A stretch of 64,000 nt of DNA from Flavobacterium gelidilacus DSM 15343 (lineage in GTDB: Bacteria; Bacteroidota; Bacteroidia; Flavobacteriales; Flavobacteriaceae): contig NZ_AUGN01000004.1 of assembly GCF_000422685.1 (NCBI RefSeq), positions 248,001-312,000 on the forward strand. Reading direction: 5' to 3'. The stretch's first letter is position 1; every line of letters begins with the position of its first letter. The notes under the pieces are model-generated. The model was not told the DNA's origin, searched no databases, and saw only the letters and a list, made by a program, of their open reading frames with translations. Shown here piece by piece: positions 43,694-51,748 of the stretch. Made by a program: the position numbers and the translations under genes.

Positions 43694-44638
43694 ATGAAAA
43701 AATTAATTCCAGCATATGTAAGAGTTCCTGTTCTTTTTGCAATTGTTTTTGCAGCAATGGAATACTTTATAGATTCAGGAGCTAAACCTGCCTTTATAGA
43801 ATTTCCAATGGTATCCTTATTTTTAGGAGTATTTCTGTTTTTATTAATCGCAATAGAAATAGTTGTAAGTGCAGTTGATAATGTAACATATCATTTATTA
43901 TCTGCAGAACAAAAACAACAATTAAAAGAAGCACAAGCATTACCTTTTACAGAAAGTAAATTCTATCAAGGAATTGTTGCAAAAATGACACGTTCTAAGT
44001 CAATTGAGCAAGAAGAAGATGTAATGTTAGAACATGATTATGATGGCATAAAAGAGCTAGATAATGTATTGCCACCTTGGTGGGTATATTTGTTTTATGG
44101 TTGCGTAATCTTTGCTGTTGTTTACTTTATTCGTTTTCAAATATATGGAGATTATACTCAAGCAGAAGAGTTTGAAGCAGAAATGGCTCAAGCTGATATA
44201 GATATTAAAGAATATTTAAAAACAGCTCCAGACTTAATGGATAAAGAAAGTGTTACATTATTAACTGATGCAACATCATTAGCAGAAGGAAAAGCTATAT
44301 TTACAACAAACTGTGTAGCTTGTCACAGAGCTGATGCTGGTGGAGCAATTGGTCCAAACTTAACAGATGAATATTGGATTTTAGGGGGTGGAATTAAAAA
44401 TGTATTTAATACACTTGTAGAAGGAGGTAGATCTGGAAAAGGAATGATTTCTTGGAAAGATCAATTAAAACCAACCGAAATGCAAAAAGTAGCAAGTTAT
44501 GTACTTTCATTACAAGGCTCTAATCCAAAAGAACCAAAACCAACAGAACCAGAAGCTGTTCTATACAAAGCAGAAGGTGCAGTAGCAAGTGACACTGCAA
44601 AAGTTGAAACAGTTGTAGATTCTACAGCAACAAAATAA
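43694..44638 (+). CDS. ccoP: cbb3 oxidase cytochrome c subunit CcoP, single-haem form
   Basis: 314 residues. Two or three hydrophobic segments (about 12-27, 40-60, 130-148), the LPPWW motif (126-130) of the cbb3 N-terminal domain, and one haem c site CVACH (207-211) with GAIGPNLTDEYWILGGG behind it and a later GMISWKD Met. Classical CcoP has two CxxCH sites; only one is present here. It passes electrons to CcoN. Confidence 0.94.
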   Translation: MKKLIPAYVRVPVLFAIVFAAMEYFIDSGAKPAFIEFPMVSLFLGVFLFLLIAIEIVVSAVDNVTYHLLSAEQKQQLKEAQALPFTESKFYQGIVAKMTRSKSIEQEEDVMLEHDYDGIKELDNVLPPWWVYLFYGCVIFAVVYFIRFQIYGDYTQAEEFEAEMAQADIDIKEYLKTAPDLMDKESVTLLTDATSLAEGKAIFTTNCVACHRADAGGAIGPNLTDEYWILGGGIKNVFNTLVEGGRSGKGMISWKDQLKPTEMQKVASYVLSLQGSNPKEPKPTEPEAVLYKAEGAVASDTAKVETVVDSTATK

Positions 44639-44645
44639 AAAAATA

Positions 44646-44680
44646 AAAAGGTTTTAAGTTGTTGCTTAAAACCTTTTTTA
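44646..44680 (+). terminator. terminator after ccoP
   Basis: AAAAGGTTTTAAG (44646-44658) and CTTAAAACCTTTT (44665-44677) form a 13-bp stem with a six-base loop and a T-run. It ends the oxidase unit, so ccoG needs its own promoter or read-through. Confidence 0.85.
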
Positions 44681-44717
44681 ATTCGTTTTAGAACAAAGTA
44701 TTTAAAACACAGAAGTT

Positions 44718-46136
44718 ATGTCAAAATTACCAGACGAAAGTTTTAGAGATTCCATAGGAACAATTACTACTGAAGGGAAAAGAAATTTTATATTTCCCAA
44801 AAAACCTTCAGGAAAATTTTATGATAAAAGAAAGATATTAAGTTACATCTTATTAGCTTTTTTATTGTCAGCACCATTTATTAAAATTAATGGCAACCAG
44901 TTTTTACTTTTTAATGTATTGGAGCGAAAGTTCTCCATTTTTGGGTTTCCTTTTTGGCCACAAGATTTTCATTTATTTGTAATGGCAATGATTGTGGGTG
45001 TTGTAGGGTTAACACTTTTTACAGTAGCTTTTGGTAGAATATTTTGTGGATGGTTTTGTCCGCAAACTATTTTTCTAGAAATGGTTTTTAGAAGAATAGA
45101 ATATTGGATTGATGGTGATAGAGGTTCTCAAATGCGTTTGGATAAACAAAAATGGGACGCTGATAAAATTAAAAAACGAGTAACCAAATGGGTTATCTTC
45201 TTTATAATTTCATTTATAATTGCGAATGTATTTTTAGCTTACTTAATTGGAAGTGATAAATTAATTCAATACATAACAGAAGGACCAGCTAAAAACATAA
45301 GCACATTAGTTGCCTTACTGATTTTTACAAGTATTTTCTATTTTGTATTTGCTTGGTTTAGAGAACAAGTATGTATTATTGCTTGTCCTTATGGAAGAAT
45401 GCAAGGTGTTCTTTTAGATAATCAATCTATTAATGTTACCTATGACCATGTAAGAGGAGAAGGAGAAACAGGTAGAGCAAAATGGGATAAAAGAGAAAAT
45501 AGAGCAGAAACTGGTAAAGGAGATTGTATCGATTGTAATCAATGCGTAGTCGTTTGTCCTACTGGAATTGATATTCGTAACGGAACTCAACTAGAATGTG
45601 TAAACTGTACCGCTTGCATTGATGAATGTGATACCATTATGGAAAAAGTGGGATTACCGAAAGGATTAATTCGTTACGCAAGTGAAGACGAAATCGTTAC
45701 AAAAGAGAAGTTTAGAATAACGACTCGTATGAAAGGTTATATTGCTGTTTTAACTATATTGATTGGAGTTTTGATTAGTTTGTTATTCATGAGAAATGAT
45801 GTTGAAGCTACAGTTTTAAGATTACCAGGACAATTATTTGAACACAAAGGAGAAAACATCAGTAATATTTTTACTTATAAAATCGTAAATAAGACGGTTA
45901 AAGATTTTGATAGTGTTTATTTTAAATTGGTTAGTCCAAAAGGAACTATTAAATTGGTCGGAAATCCTTACGTAAAAATAGATAAAGAAGGTTTAGCTCA
46001 AGGAACATTGTTTATTGAAATAAATCCAGCTTTCTTAGAAGGAGATAAAACCAGAGTTAAAATAGAAATATACAACAAAGACGAACTTATTGAAACTACA
46101 AAAACTAACTTTTTAGGACCAAGAAGTTTTAATTAA
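44718..46136 (+). CDS. ccoG: cbb3 oxidase accessory protein CcoG
   Basis: 472 residues. Five membrane helices and two ferredoxin-type [4Fe-4S] motifs: Cys270/273/276/280 (CIDCNQCVVVCP) and Cys294/297/300/304 (CVNCTACIDEC). Further Cys lie in RIFCGWFCP (near 110) and CIIACPYG (near 219). CcoG reduces Cu2+ to Cu+ for delivery to the oxidase. It follows the ccoP terminator by 38 bp. Confidence 0.95.
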   Translation: MSKLPDESFRDSIGTITTEGKRNFIFPKKPSGKFYDKRKILSYILLAFLLSAPFIKINGNQFLLFNVLERKFSIFGFPFWPQDFHLFVMAMIVGVVGLTLFTVAFGRIFCGWFCPQTIFLEMVFRRIEYWIDGDRGSQMRLDKQKWDADKIKKRVTKWVIFFIISFIIANVFLAYLIGSDKLIQYITEGPAKNISTLVALLIFTSIFYFVFAWFREQVCIIACPYGRMQGVLLDNQSINVTYDHVRGEGETGRAKWDKRENRAETGKGDCIDCNQCVVVCPTGIDIRNGTQLECVNCTACIDECDTIMEKVGLPKGLIRYASEDEIVTKEKFRITTRMKGYIAVLTILIGVLISLLFMRNDVEATVLRLPGQLFEHKGENISNIFTYKIVNKTVKDFDSVYFKLVSPKGTIKLVGNPYVKIDKEGLAQGTLFIEINPAFLEGDKTRVKIEIYNKDELIETTKTNFLGPRSFN

Positions 46137-46179
46137 GATTTTCGAATATTTAGATAATTCATTATAGAAAATAAAAAAA

Positions 46180-46626
46180 ATGAAAATTAATTGGGGAACA
46201 GCAATAGTTATAGCTTTTGGACTATTCATTACATTCATCTTATACTTTGTGTTTAAAGTACAATCAGATTCCAAATATGATAATGAATTAGTTACAGAAG
46301 ATTACTATAAAAAAGAACAACAAGTTCAAGGAAATATAGAAAAACAACAAAGTGCTAATAAATTGGTACAAAAAGTTGTGGTTAAAAAATCAGCTGAAGG
46401 ATTAACAATTGTTTTCCCATCTGATTTTGATTATAAAAACATTAAAGGAAAAGTGTCCTTATACAGACCATCAAGCCAAAAATTAGATTTTGAAATTCCA
46501 ATTTCATTATCTTCTTCAAATTTGCTCATACCTAATAGTAATTTGGTTGGTGGTCTTTGGGACATTTCTGTAGATTGGTCTTATAATGATTCCAACTATT
46601 TAAATAAAGAAACAATTTATTATTAG
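46180..46626 (+). CDS. ccoH: FixH/CcoH-family assembly protein
   Basis: 148 residues. One membrane helix (about 8-26) and a periplasmic beta domain with SKYDNELVTEDYYKKEQQVQ, typical of FixH, and the closing WDISVDWSYNDSNY. It acts with CcoI and CcoS in cbb3 maturation. It starts 43 bp after ccoG. Confidence 0.92.
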   Translation: MKINWGTAIVIAFGLFITFILYFVFKVQSDSKYDNELVTEDYYKKEQQVQGNIEKQQSANKLVQKVVVKKSAEGLTIVFPSDFDYKNIKGKVSLYRPSSQKLDFEIPISLSSSNLLIPNSNLVGGLWDISVDWSYNDSNYLNKETIYY

Positions 46627-46648
46627 AATTTAAAATATTAGAATTTAA

Positions 46649-46738
46649 AAAAAGGTGTGCTTTTAGGTAATGGTGATTCTTAATTAGTTTATTGGTTATT
46701 AGTATTTATTTTAATCCATTATCTAAAACACACTTTTT
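46649..46738 (+). repeat. long imperfect inverted repeat between ccoH and the SafE-like gene
   Basis: AAAAAGGTGTGCTTTTAGGT (46649 on) and its partner at 46716-46738 (CCATTATCTAAAACACACTT) are reverse complements over about 23 bp with two one-base gaps and one mismatch, around a 42-base loop. The right arm ends in TTTTT, so it may act as a weak terminator or as an mRNA processing site. Confidence 0.55.
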
Positions 46739-46750
46739 AATTTTAAAAAA

Positions 46751-47452
46751 ATGATTTACTCAGCTATCATATTAGGGTTAATAAGTAGTTTTCACTGCAT
46801 AGGAATGTGCGGTCCAATTGCTATGATGTTACCTGTTGATAGAAATAATCCTGCTAAAAAAACATCTCAAATTTTCACTTATCATTTAGGAAGATTAACA
46901 GCTTATTCAAGTTTAGGATTGTTATTTGGTTTATTGGGAAAAGGATTATTCATTGCCGGATTACAACAACAACTTTCAATTATAGTAGGTTTATTAATGA
47001 TACTTGTAGCAATTGTTCCTGAAAAAGTTTTTGCTCGTTATAATTTTTCAAGGCCTGTTTATAAAGTAATTTCCAACGTAAAATCAAGTTTAGGAAAACA
47101 ATTCAAAAACAAAAGTTATAAGTCTCTTTTCACAATTGGCTTACTTAATGGTTATTTGCCTTGCGGAATGGTTTATGTGGCTTTATTTGGCGCAATTGCA
47201 ATGCAAAGTGTATCATTGGGAACATTCTATATGTTTTTGTTTGGTTTAGGTACTATTCCTATGATGAGCGCTGTAGTTTATATTGCTAATTTCATCACAC
47301 CAAAAACAAGAAACACTATTCAAAAAGCTATTCCAATTCTAACTATTTTAATTGGAATGTTATTTATAGTAAGAGGTTTAGGGTTAGATATTCCATACAT
47401 TTCTCCAAGTAATATGAGCCTGTTTGTGCAACCAGAAGCGAATTGCCATTAG
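46751..47452 (+). CDS. TauE/SafE-like (DsbD_2-type) six-helix membrane protein
   Basis: 233 residues with six hydrophobic helices. The first carries FHCIGMCGPIAM, and the fourth NGYLPCGMVYVALFG; such paired Cys motifs define the DsbD_2/SafE-like group found next to cco genes. A role in copper or redox supply for oxidase assembly fits the setting; substrate and direction are not known. Alternatively it is a sulfite exporter homologue. Confidence 0.87.
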   Translation: MIYSAIILGLISSFHCIGMCGPIAMMLPVDRNNPAKKTSQIFTYHLGRLTAYSSLGLLFGLLGKGLFIAGLQQQLSIIVGLLMILVAIVPEKVFARYNFSRPVYKVISNVKSSLGKQFKNKSYKSLFTIGLLNGYLPCGMVYVALFGAIAMQSVSLGTFYMFLFGLGTIPMMSAVVYIANFITPKTRNTIQKAIPILTILIGMLFIVRGLGLDIPYISPSNMSLFVQPEANCH

Positions 47453-47495
47453 TGTTGATAGTTAGATAGTTCGAAAAATCCAAAAATCTAACAAT

Positions 47496-48860
47496 CTAAA
47501 TCGTCATTGAAAACAATTGTGTTTGTGGTGCATTTCTAATCAATCGTAAATCAAAAGCCATACAAATATTACGCACATAAGGTTTTCCTTTTTCAGTAAC
47601 TAGTATTGAATTTCCTACTATAGCTAACAAACCATCTGCTTTCATTTCCTGAAGATTCTTTATAACGTCATTGATTTCTTTGAACTTCATAGCATCATCT
47701 TCCCAAGAAGTAGTAAACTGACACATCAAATTTAAGATATGTTTTCTAATGATTAAATCTTCATCCGTTAATAAATGACCTCTAAAAACAGGTAATTCAT
47801 CTTTTTCTAAACGAGTATAATAATCTTCTAAAGTCTTTTCATTTTGAGCAAAAGCATACCAACTATCGCTAATAGAGGAAACCCCTAAGCCTATCATCAA
47901 CTGTGTTTTTGATGAAGTATAACCCATAAAATTTCTATGTAATTTTCCTTCTTCAAACGATTTGGTCATGCTATCTTCTTTCAAAGAAAAATGATCCATT
48001 CCAATTTCGATATAATTATTTTTAGCTAACTGAATTTTACCTTTTTCATACAATTCACGCTTTTCATCATCTTTTGGCAAATCTTCGTCTTTAAAACCTC
48101 TTTGGCCGTTTCCTTTTATCCAAGGCACATGAGCATAACTATAAAAAGCTAATCTATCTGGTTGTAAAGATTTTGTTTTGTCAATTGTATCCAAAACGTC
48201 TTCTAAAGTCTGAAAAGGTAATCCAAAAATCAAGTCATGACCAATAGAAGTATAACCAATTTCTTTTGCCCAAAAAGTGACTTTTGCAACATTATGAAAA
48301 GGTTGAATTCTATGAATAGCTTCTTGAACTTTTTCTGCATAATCTTGAACTCCAAAACTAACTCTTCTAAAACCCAAATCGTATAAGGTTTGTAAATGTA
48401 AGCGTGTTGTATTGTTTGGGTGACCTTCAAAACTGAATTCATGTTGAGGTGCTTTTTCAGCTTTCTCAAAAATTCCGTTAATTAAGCGTTTTAAATTTTC
48501 AGGAGAGAAGAAAGTTGGAGTTCCGCCACCTAAATGAATTTCTTTAATAATTGGTTTTTTAGATAATAAGTCACAATATAATTTCCATTCTTTTAAAATT
48601 GCATCTATATACGGATGTTCTACTTCATGACGTTTTGTAATTCGTTTGTTGCAACCACAAAAAGTGCATAAACTTTCACAAAAAGGTAAATGAATATAGA
48701 GACTTATACCTTCAGTAATATTTGATTCATCAAATGATTTTTTAAATGAAGCTTCCCATTTCTCTACTGAAAATAATTTTTCTTCCCAATAAGGAACAGT
48801 CGGATAACTTGTGTATCTTGGTCCAGGAACATTATATTTTTGTACAAGCGTTTGCAACAT
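47496..48860 (-). CDS. hemN: oxygen-independent coproporphyrinogen III oxidase
   Basis: 454 residues of the radical SAM HemN family. The cluster motif is Cys61-x3-Cys65-x2-Cys68 (YIHLPFCESLCTFCGC), GGGTPTFF follows near 122, and the C-terminal HemN domain is present. It turns coproporphyrinogen III to protoporphyrinogen IX without oxygen, supplying haem under the conditions in which the cbb3 oxidase works. An Fnr-type site lies upstream. Confidence 0.95.
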   Translation of the reverse strand: MLQTLVQKYNVPGPRYTSYPTVPYWEEKLFSVEKWEASFKKSFDESNITEGISLYIHLPFCESLCTFCGCNKRITKRHEVEHPYIDAILKEWKLYCDLLSKKPIIKEIHLGGGTPTFFSPENLKRLINGIFEKAEKAPQHEFSFEGHPNNTTRLHLQTLYDLGFRRVSFGVQDYAEKVQEAIHRIQPFHNVAKVTFWAKEIGYTSIGHDLIFGLPFQTLEDVLDTIDKTKSLQPDRLAFYSYAHVPWIKGNGQRGFKDEDLPKDDEKRELYEKGKIQLAKNNYIEIGMDHFSLKEDSMTKSFEEGKLHRNFMGYTSSKTQLMIGLGVSSISDSWYAFAQNEKTLEDYYTRLEKDELPVFRGHLLTDEDLIIRKHILNLMCQFTTSWEDDAMKFKEINDVIKNLQEMKADGLLAIVGNSILVTEKGKPYVRNICMAFDLRLIRNAPQTQLFSMTI

Positions 48861-48877
48861 GACTATTTTAATTTACT

Positions 48878-48922
48878 CAAAAATAGTGTAGGTTTTTCAA
48901 ATTAAAAATGATAATTATCATA
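48878..48922 (-). promoter_or_regulatory. hemN promoter with Fnr-type inverted repeat
   Basis: AATGATAATTATCATA (48907-48922, centre 48914.5; inner 14 bp perfect palindrome) lies 29.5 bp upstream of -7 TATTTTTG (48885-48878, minus strand). This is the same spacing as at ccoI and ccoS. No -33 TTG is present. The same site is also 54 bp from the -7 of the divergent thioredoxin gene. Confidence 0.7.
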
Positions 48923-48968
48923 TTTGAGATTTGTAACATTTATTACATATTTAGGTCGCTTAATGTCG

Positions 48969-48976
48969 TAAATTTG
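48969..48976 (+). promoter_or_regulatory. -7 promoter element of the thioredoxin gene
   Basis: TAAATTTG matches TAnnTTTG and ends 19 bp before the ATG at 48996. The Fnr-type site centre lies near -68 of the predicted start, a plausible class I position. Confidence 0.45.
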
Positions 48977-48995
48977 TTTTAAACAATTAAAGATT

Positions 48996-49298
48996 ATGAA
49001 CGCAAAATTTAATGAAATAATAAACCAAAGTCAGTTAGTACTAGTTGATTTTTATGCTGATTGGTGTGGACCATGTAAAATGATGTCACCCATTTTACAA
49101 GAAACAAAAACTGCTGTAAAGGATGCTGTAAAGATTATTAAAATTAATGTTGATCAGCATCAAGATTTGGCTGCTGAGTTTATGGTGAGAGGAGTTCCGA
49201 CCTTTATGCTTTTTAAAGAAGGAAAGATGCTTTGGAGACAATCTGGAGTTTTAAGCAAAAATCAATTAGTAGAAATTATTAATCAACATAAAAATTAA
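48996..49298 (+). CDS. thioredoxin-family protein
   Basis: 100 residues, one thioredoxin fold with the active site WCGPC (Cys24 and Cys27 in DWCGPCKMM) and the cis-Pro of RGVPTFMLFKEG. It has no signal peptide, so it is a cytoplasmic disulfide reductase. It leads a short rightward run with a rhodanese lipoprotein and a DUF2892 protein. Confidence 0.94.
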   Translation: MNAKFNEIINQSQLVLVDFYADWCGPCKMMSPILQETKTAVKDAVKIIKINVDQHQDLAAEFMVRGVPTFMLFKEGKMLWRQSGVLSKNQLVEIINQHKN

Positions 49299-49333
49299 AT
49301 AAATTTTTAGTATTTTTATAAAAAATTAAAAGG

Positions 49334-49720
49334 ATGAAAAATATATTTTTAAGTTTAAGTGTTTTATTAGTAATGGCTTGTTCATGTGTAAAACAACAAG
49401 AAGGCGTTAATTTAGTAGATTCTAATAAGTTTGAAGAACAAATGAAAGAATCAACTAGCCAAATAATAGATGTAAGAACTACAGAAGAATTTTCTGACGG
49501 GCATATTGTCAATGCAGTAAATATGGATGTTACTTCTGACGATTTTGAAGCTAAAATTGCATCTTTGGACAAAGAAAAACCGGTTATGGTTTATTGTAAA
49601 TCTGGAGGAAGAAGTGCTAAAGCAGCAGCTATTTTAAGAGACAATGGCTTTAAACAAGTATATGATTTAGATGGTGGAATGATTGGCTGGAATGCAGCAA
49701 GCAAACCTATTGAAAATTAA
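49334..49720 (+). CDS. rhodanese-domain lipoprotein
   Basis: 128 residues with a lipoprotein signal (VLLVMACSC; Cys16 most likely lipidated) and one rhodanese domain: IIDVRTTEEFSDGHIVNAVN and the active loop YCKSGGRSAKAA with Cys88. It would transfer sulfur outside the cytoplasm. It follows the thioredoxin gene by 35 bp. Confidence 0.92.
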   Translation: MKNIFLSLSVLLVMACSCVKQQEGVNLVDSNKFEEQMKESTSQIIDVRTTEEFSDGHIVNAVNMDVTSDDFEAKIASLDKEKPVMVYCKSGGRSAKAAAILRDNGFKQVYDLDGGMIGWNAASKPIEN

Positions 49721-49738
49721 CTAAAAAACTAAAAGGCT

Positions 49739-49951
49739 ATGAAAAAAAATGTAGGAAATGGTGATAGATTTCTAAGAATTATGATAGGAATTATTGCGCT
49801 AATATTAGTTATGGGTAATGTCGTTGAAGGAACATTAATGTGGGTTCTCTTAGTAGTAGGGATTTTAATGGTTGTTACTTCTTCAGTTCAATTTTGCCCA
49901 GCTTATACAATTTTTGGAGTAAATACTTGTAAAGTTAAAAACAAAAAATAA
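49739..49951 (+). CDS. DUF2892 (YgaP-type) small membrane protein
   Basis: 70 residues: NVGNGDRFLRIMIGIIALIL opens with the DUF2892 signature, followed by two membrane helices (about 13-28, 33-50) and CPAYTIFGVNTC. In E. coli YgaP such a segment anchors a rhodanese; here the two are separate neighbouring genes, 18 bp apart. Confidence 0.9.
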   Translation: MKKNVGNGDRFLRIMIGIIALILVMGNVVEGTLMWVLLVVGILMVVTSSVQFCPAYTIFGVNTCKVKNKK

Positions 49952-49957
49952 AATATT

Positions 49958-49985
49958 AACCGAAATGTAAGTTTCGGTTTTTTTA
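49958..49985 (+). terminator. rho-independent terminator
   Basis: AACCGAAA (49958-49965) and TTTCGGTT (49972-49979) pair around TGTAAG and are followed by a T-run, closing the thioredoxin-rhodanese-DUF2892 unit. Confidence 0.8.
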
Positions 49986-50441
49986 TGACCTAGGTTTATT
50001 AATTCCTCTATCATAAAGTACAATGCTTCCGGCAACAGCAACATTTAAACTCATCTCTGATTTAAATTTTACCAAAGCATGGCATTTTTCAATAGCAGCT
50101 TTCGTTAATCCGTTATCTTCTGCGCCTAAAAGATAAACACAACGTCTTGGGTGATGAAATGTTTCTAAATGTTCGGCTTTTTCATCTAGTTCAACTCCAA
50201 CCAAACGAGCACCTTTAGGTAGGTTTTTAAAGAAATCTTCAAAATTTTCGTAGTGAAAATAAGGCATAGATTTTACTGCATTATGTGTGTCACTAGCTTG
50301 TTTTGCATATCTATTTCCTATAGTAAAAATAAAACTTGCTCCTAAATTTTGAGCTGAACGCCACAAAACGCCAAGATTTTCTGGAGTTTTACCATTTTGT
50401 ATTCCAATACCGAAAAATTCATTTGTGAAATTATCATTCAT
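49983..50441 (-). CDS. TrmH/SpoU-family RNA methyltransferase
   Basis: 152 residues from the ATG at 50441. The SPOUT trefoil-knot fold shows as IGIQNGKTPENLGVLWRSAQ, VYLLGAEDNGLT and MSLNVAVAGSIVLYDRG (motifs 1-3). It methylates the 2'-O of a ribose in tRNA or rRNA; the short length resembles TrmL-like proteins. The longer frame from 50462 adds an unconserved start and is not preferred. Confidence 0.92.
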   Translation of the reverse strand: MNDNFTNEFFGIGIQNGKTPENLGVLWRSAQNLGASFIFTIGNRYAKQASDTHNAVKSMPYFHYENFEDFFKNLPKGARLVGVELDEKAEHLETFHHPRRCVYLLGAEDNGLTKAAIEKCHALVKFKSEMSLNVAVAGSIVLYDRGINKPRS

Positions 50442-50623
50442 ATTGCAAAAATACGATGTCAAAAATTAAGATGTGCTATTTTATGTTTTTTTTACTAGTA
50501 ACAAATTAAGAAATATTAGAAATTAATATTTCTTAAACCTCAATTCCTTTTGACTTATATTTACTAAGTAAAGTAAAACATTTTTTATTTTAAAACCTTA
50601 ACTTCTTAATGGTTCAAGATTAA

Positions 50624-51331
50624 TCAATTCAATCGAATTTCAATTTCGCGTTTTTCTAATTTTAAGAGTTCAATTTTACGGTGCCAAATTTCAATTTCGT
50701 AAACTGCATCATTAATTTGCTGTTCCTTTTTTTTTGCCGAACGAAAAATTCTATATCCTTTAGCTTTTTCTAAATCATCTTTTGCGTCTTCTAATGCTTT
50801 ATAACTATTTGAAATAGCATTTAAAATCTCCTTATAAGTATCTTCATCTGCTTTTATTCGCGATTTATTAAATCGATCTTTTTCGGCTTCACCTTTTTCA
50901 GTTAAAATTTTGGATTGTTCTTCTAACTTTTGTTTTTGGCTTTCAATCTTTTTTAGGTAATTTTCTTTTTGAGTTTCTTTATTAGCTTTCTCAATATTAA
51001 TTATTTTATTGGATTGATAATTCATAATAATTAAGGTGAACAAAACGATAGCAAATCCTACTATAACTAAAAGGACATTTCTTTTGTTAAAACCTAAAAA
51101 GTTATCTTTTGGTTCTATATAAATAGGTTTCTCATTAAGATTAGAGGCTTGAATTGGTGATGGTAATTCATTTAAAATGGGTTTTAATTCATCAATTTCA
51201 CCAGCAGTTTTCCAAGTATCAAAACCTTCACACCAAATTGGAGTAAATGATGTTATTTTTTTTGCTTTTAATTCTTCAATATTAAATGGACCAACATTTA
51301 CATTGTTTTCATGTAAATAATATAATTTCAT
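50624..51331 (-). CDS. GYF_2-domain membrane protein with coiled coil
   Basis: 235 residues. The N-terminal GYF_2/DUF4339 domain reads LHENNVNVGPFNIEELKAKK with the aromatic WCEGFDTWKTA (1-55). One transmembrane helix (about 83-103) follows, then a long Lys/Glu-rich coiled coil with KIESQKQKLEEQSKILTEKG to the end. It may be an adaptor that binds proline-rich peptides; the partner is unknown. Confidence 0.85.
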   Translation of the reverse strand: MKLYYLHENNVNVGPFNIEELKAKKITSFTPIWCEGFDTWKTAGEIDELKPILNELPSPIQASNLNEKPIYIEPKDNFLGFNKRNVLLVIVGFAIVLFTLIIMNYQSNKIINIEKANKETQKENYLKKIESQKQKLEEQSKILTEKGEAEKDRFNKSRIKADEDTYKEILNAISNSYKALEDAKDDLEKAKGYRIFRSAKKKEQQINDAVYEIEIWHRKIELLKLEKREIEIRLN

Positions 51332-51348
51332 TTTGTTTTATTTTATTT

Positions 51349-51705
51349 TTACTGAATTACGATTTGTTCTTCTTTTGTTGCAATAATTTCGGGTTTTCCT
51401 TTATACATTTTAACAATTCCCGTTATGCAAACTTTTTTGTTTTTTAAATGAGTTGGAATGTTATAACTAAAATTTACTAAGTCTTTTTCGAATATTACAA
51501 CCACAAACTTCTCCTTTGGATAAGGATTCCCAAAATTAATAAACGTAGTTTTCTTGGTTTTATTGGATACAAATATACCTTGTACTTTTGCACAAACTGT
51601 AACTTTCTTGCCTTCATAATGTTGCAAACTGTCAATAGAAACGGTTTGAGAATAAACTAAAGTAGTAGAAAAAATGAATAGTATTATTAAAAAATTATTT
51701 TTCAT
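51349..51705 (-). CDS. exported OB-fold protein
   Basis: 118 residues with a signal peptide (to about residue 19, VYSQ). The mature part is an OB-fold like the tRNA-anti/bacterial OB group: YEGKKVTVCAKVQGIFVSNK, TTFINFGNPYPKEKFVVVI and VCITGIVKMYKGKPEIIA. Such exported OB domains are common in Bacteroidota; nucleic-acid binding is possible but unproven. Confidence 0.85.
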   Translation of the reverse strand: MKNNFLIILFIFSTTLVYSQTVSIDSLQHYEGKKVTVCAKVQGIFVSNKTKKTTFINFGNPYPKEKFVVVIFEKDLVNFSYNIPTHLKNKKVCITGIVKMYKGKPEIIATKEEQIVIQ

Positions 51706-51748
51706 TATCTATATAAATTTAATTTAAAAATATGAAAATCTTTTTAGA

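Noticed and set aside
50508..50534. Hairpin AAGAAATATTA/TAATATTTCTT upstream of the TrmH gene
   Set aside because: It is fully AT-rich and lacks a T-run in either direction, so it is not supported as a terminator or operator.
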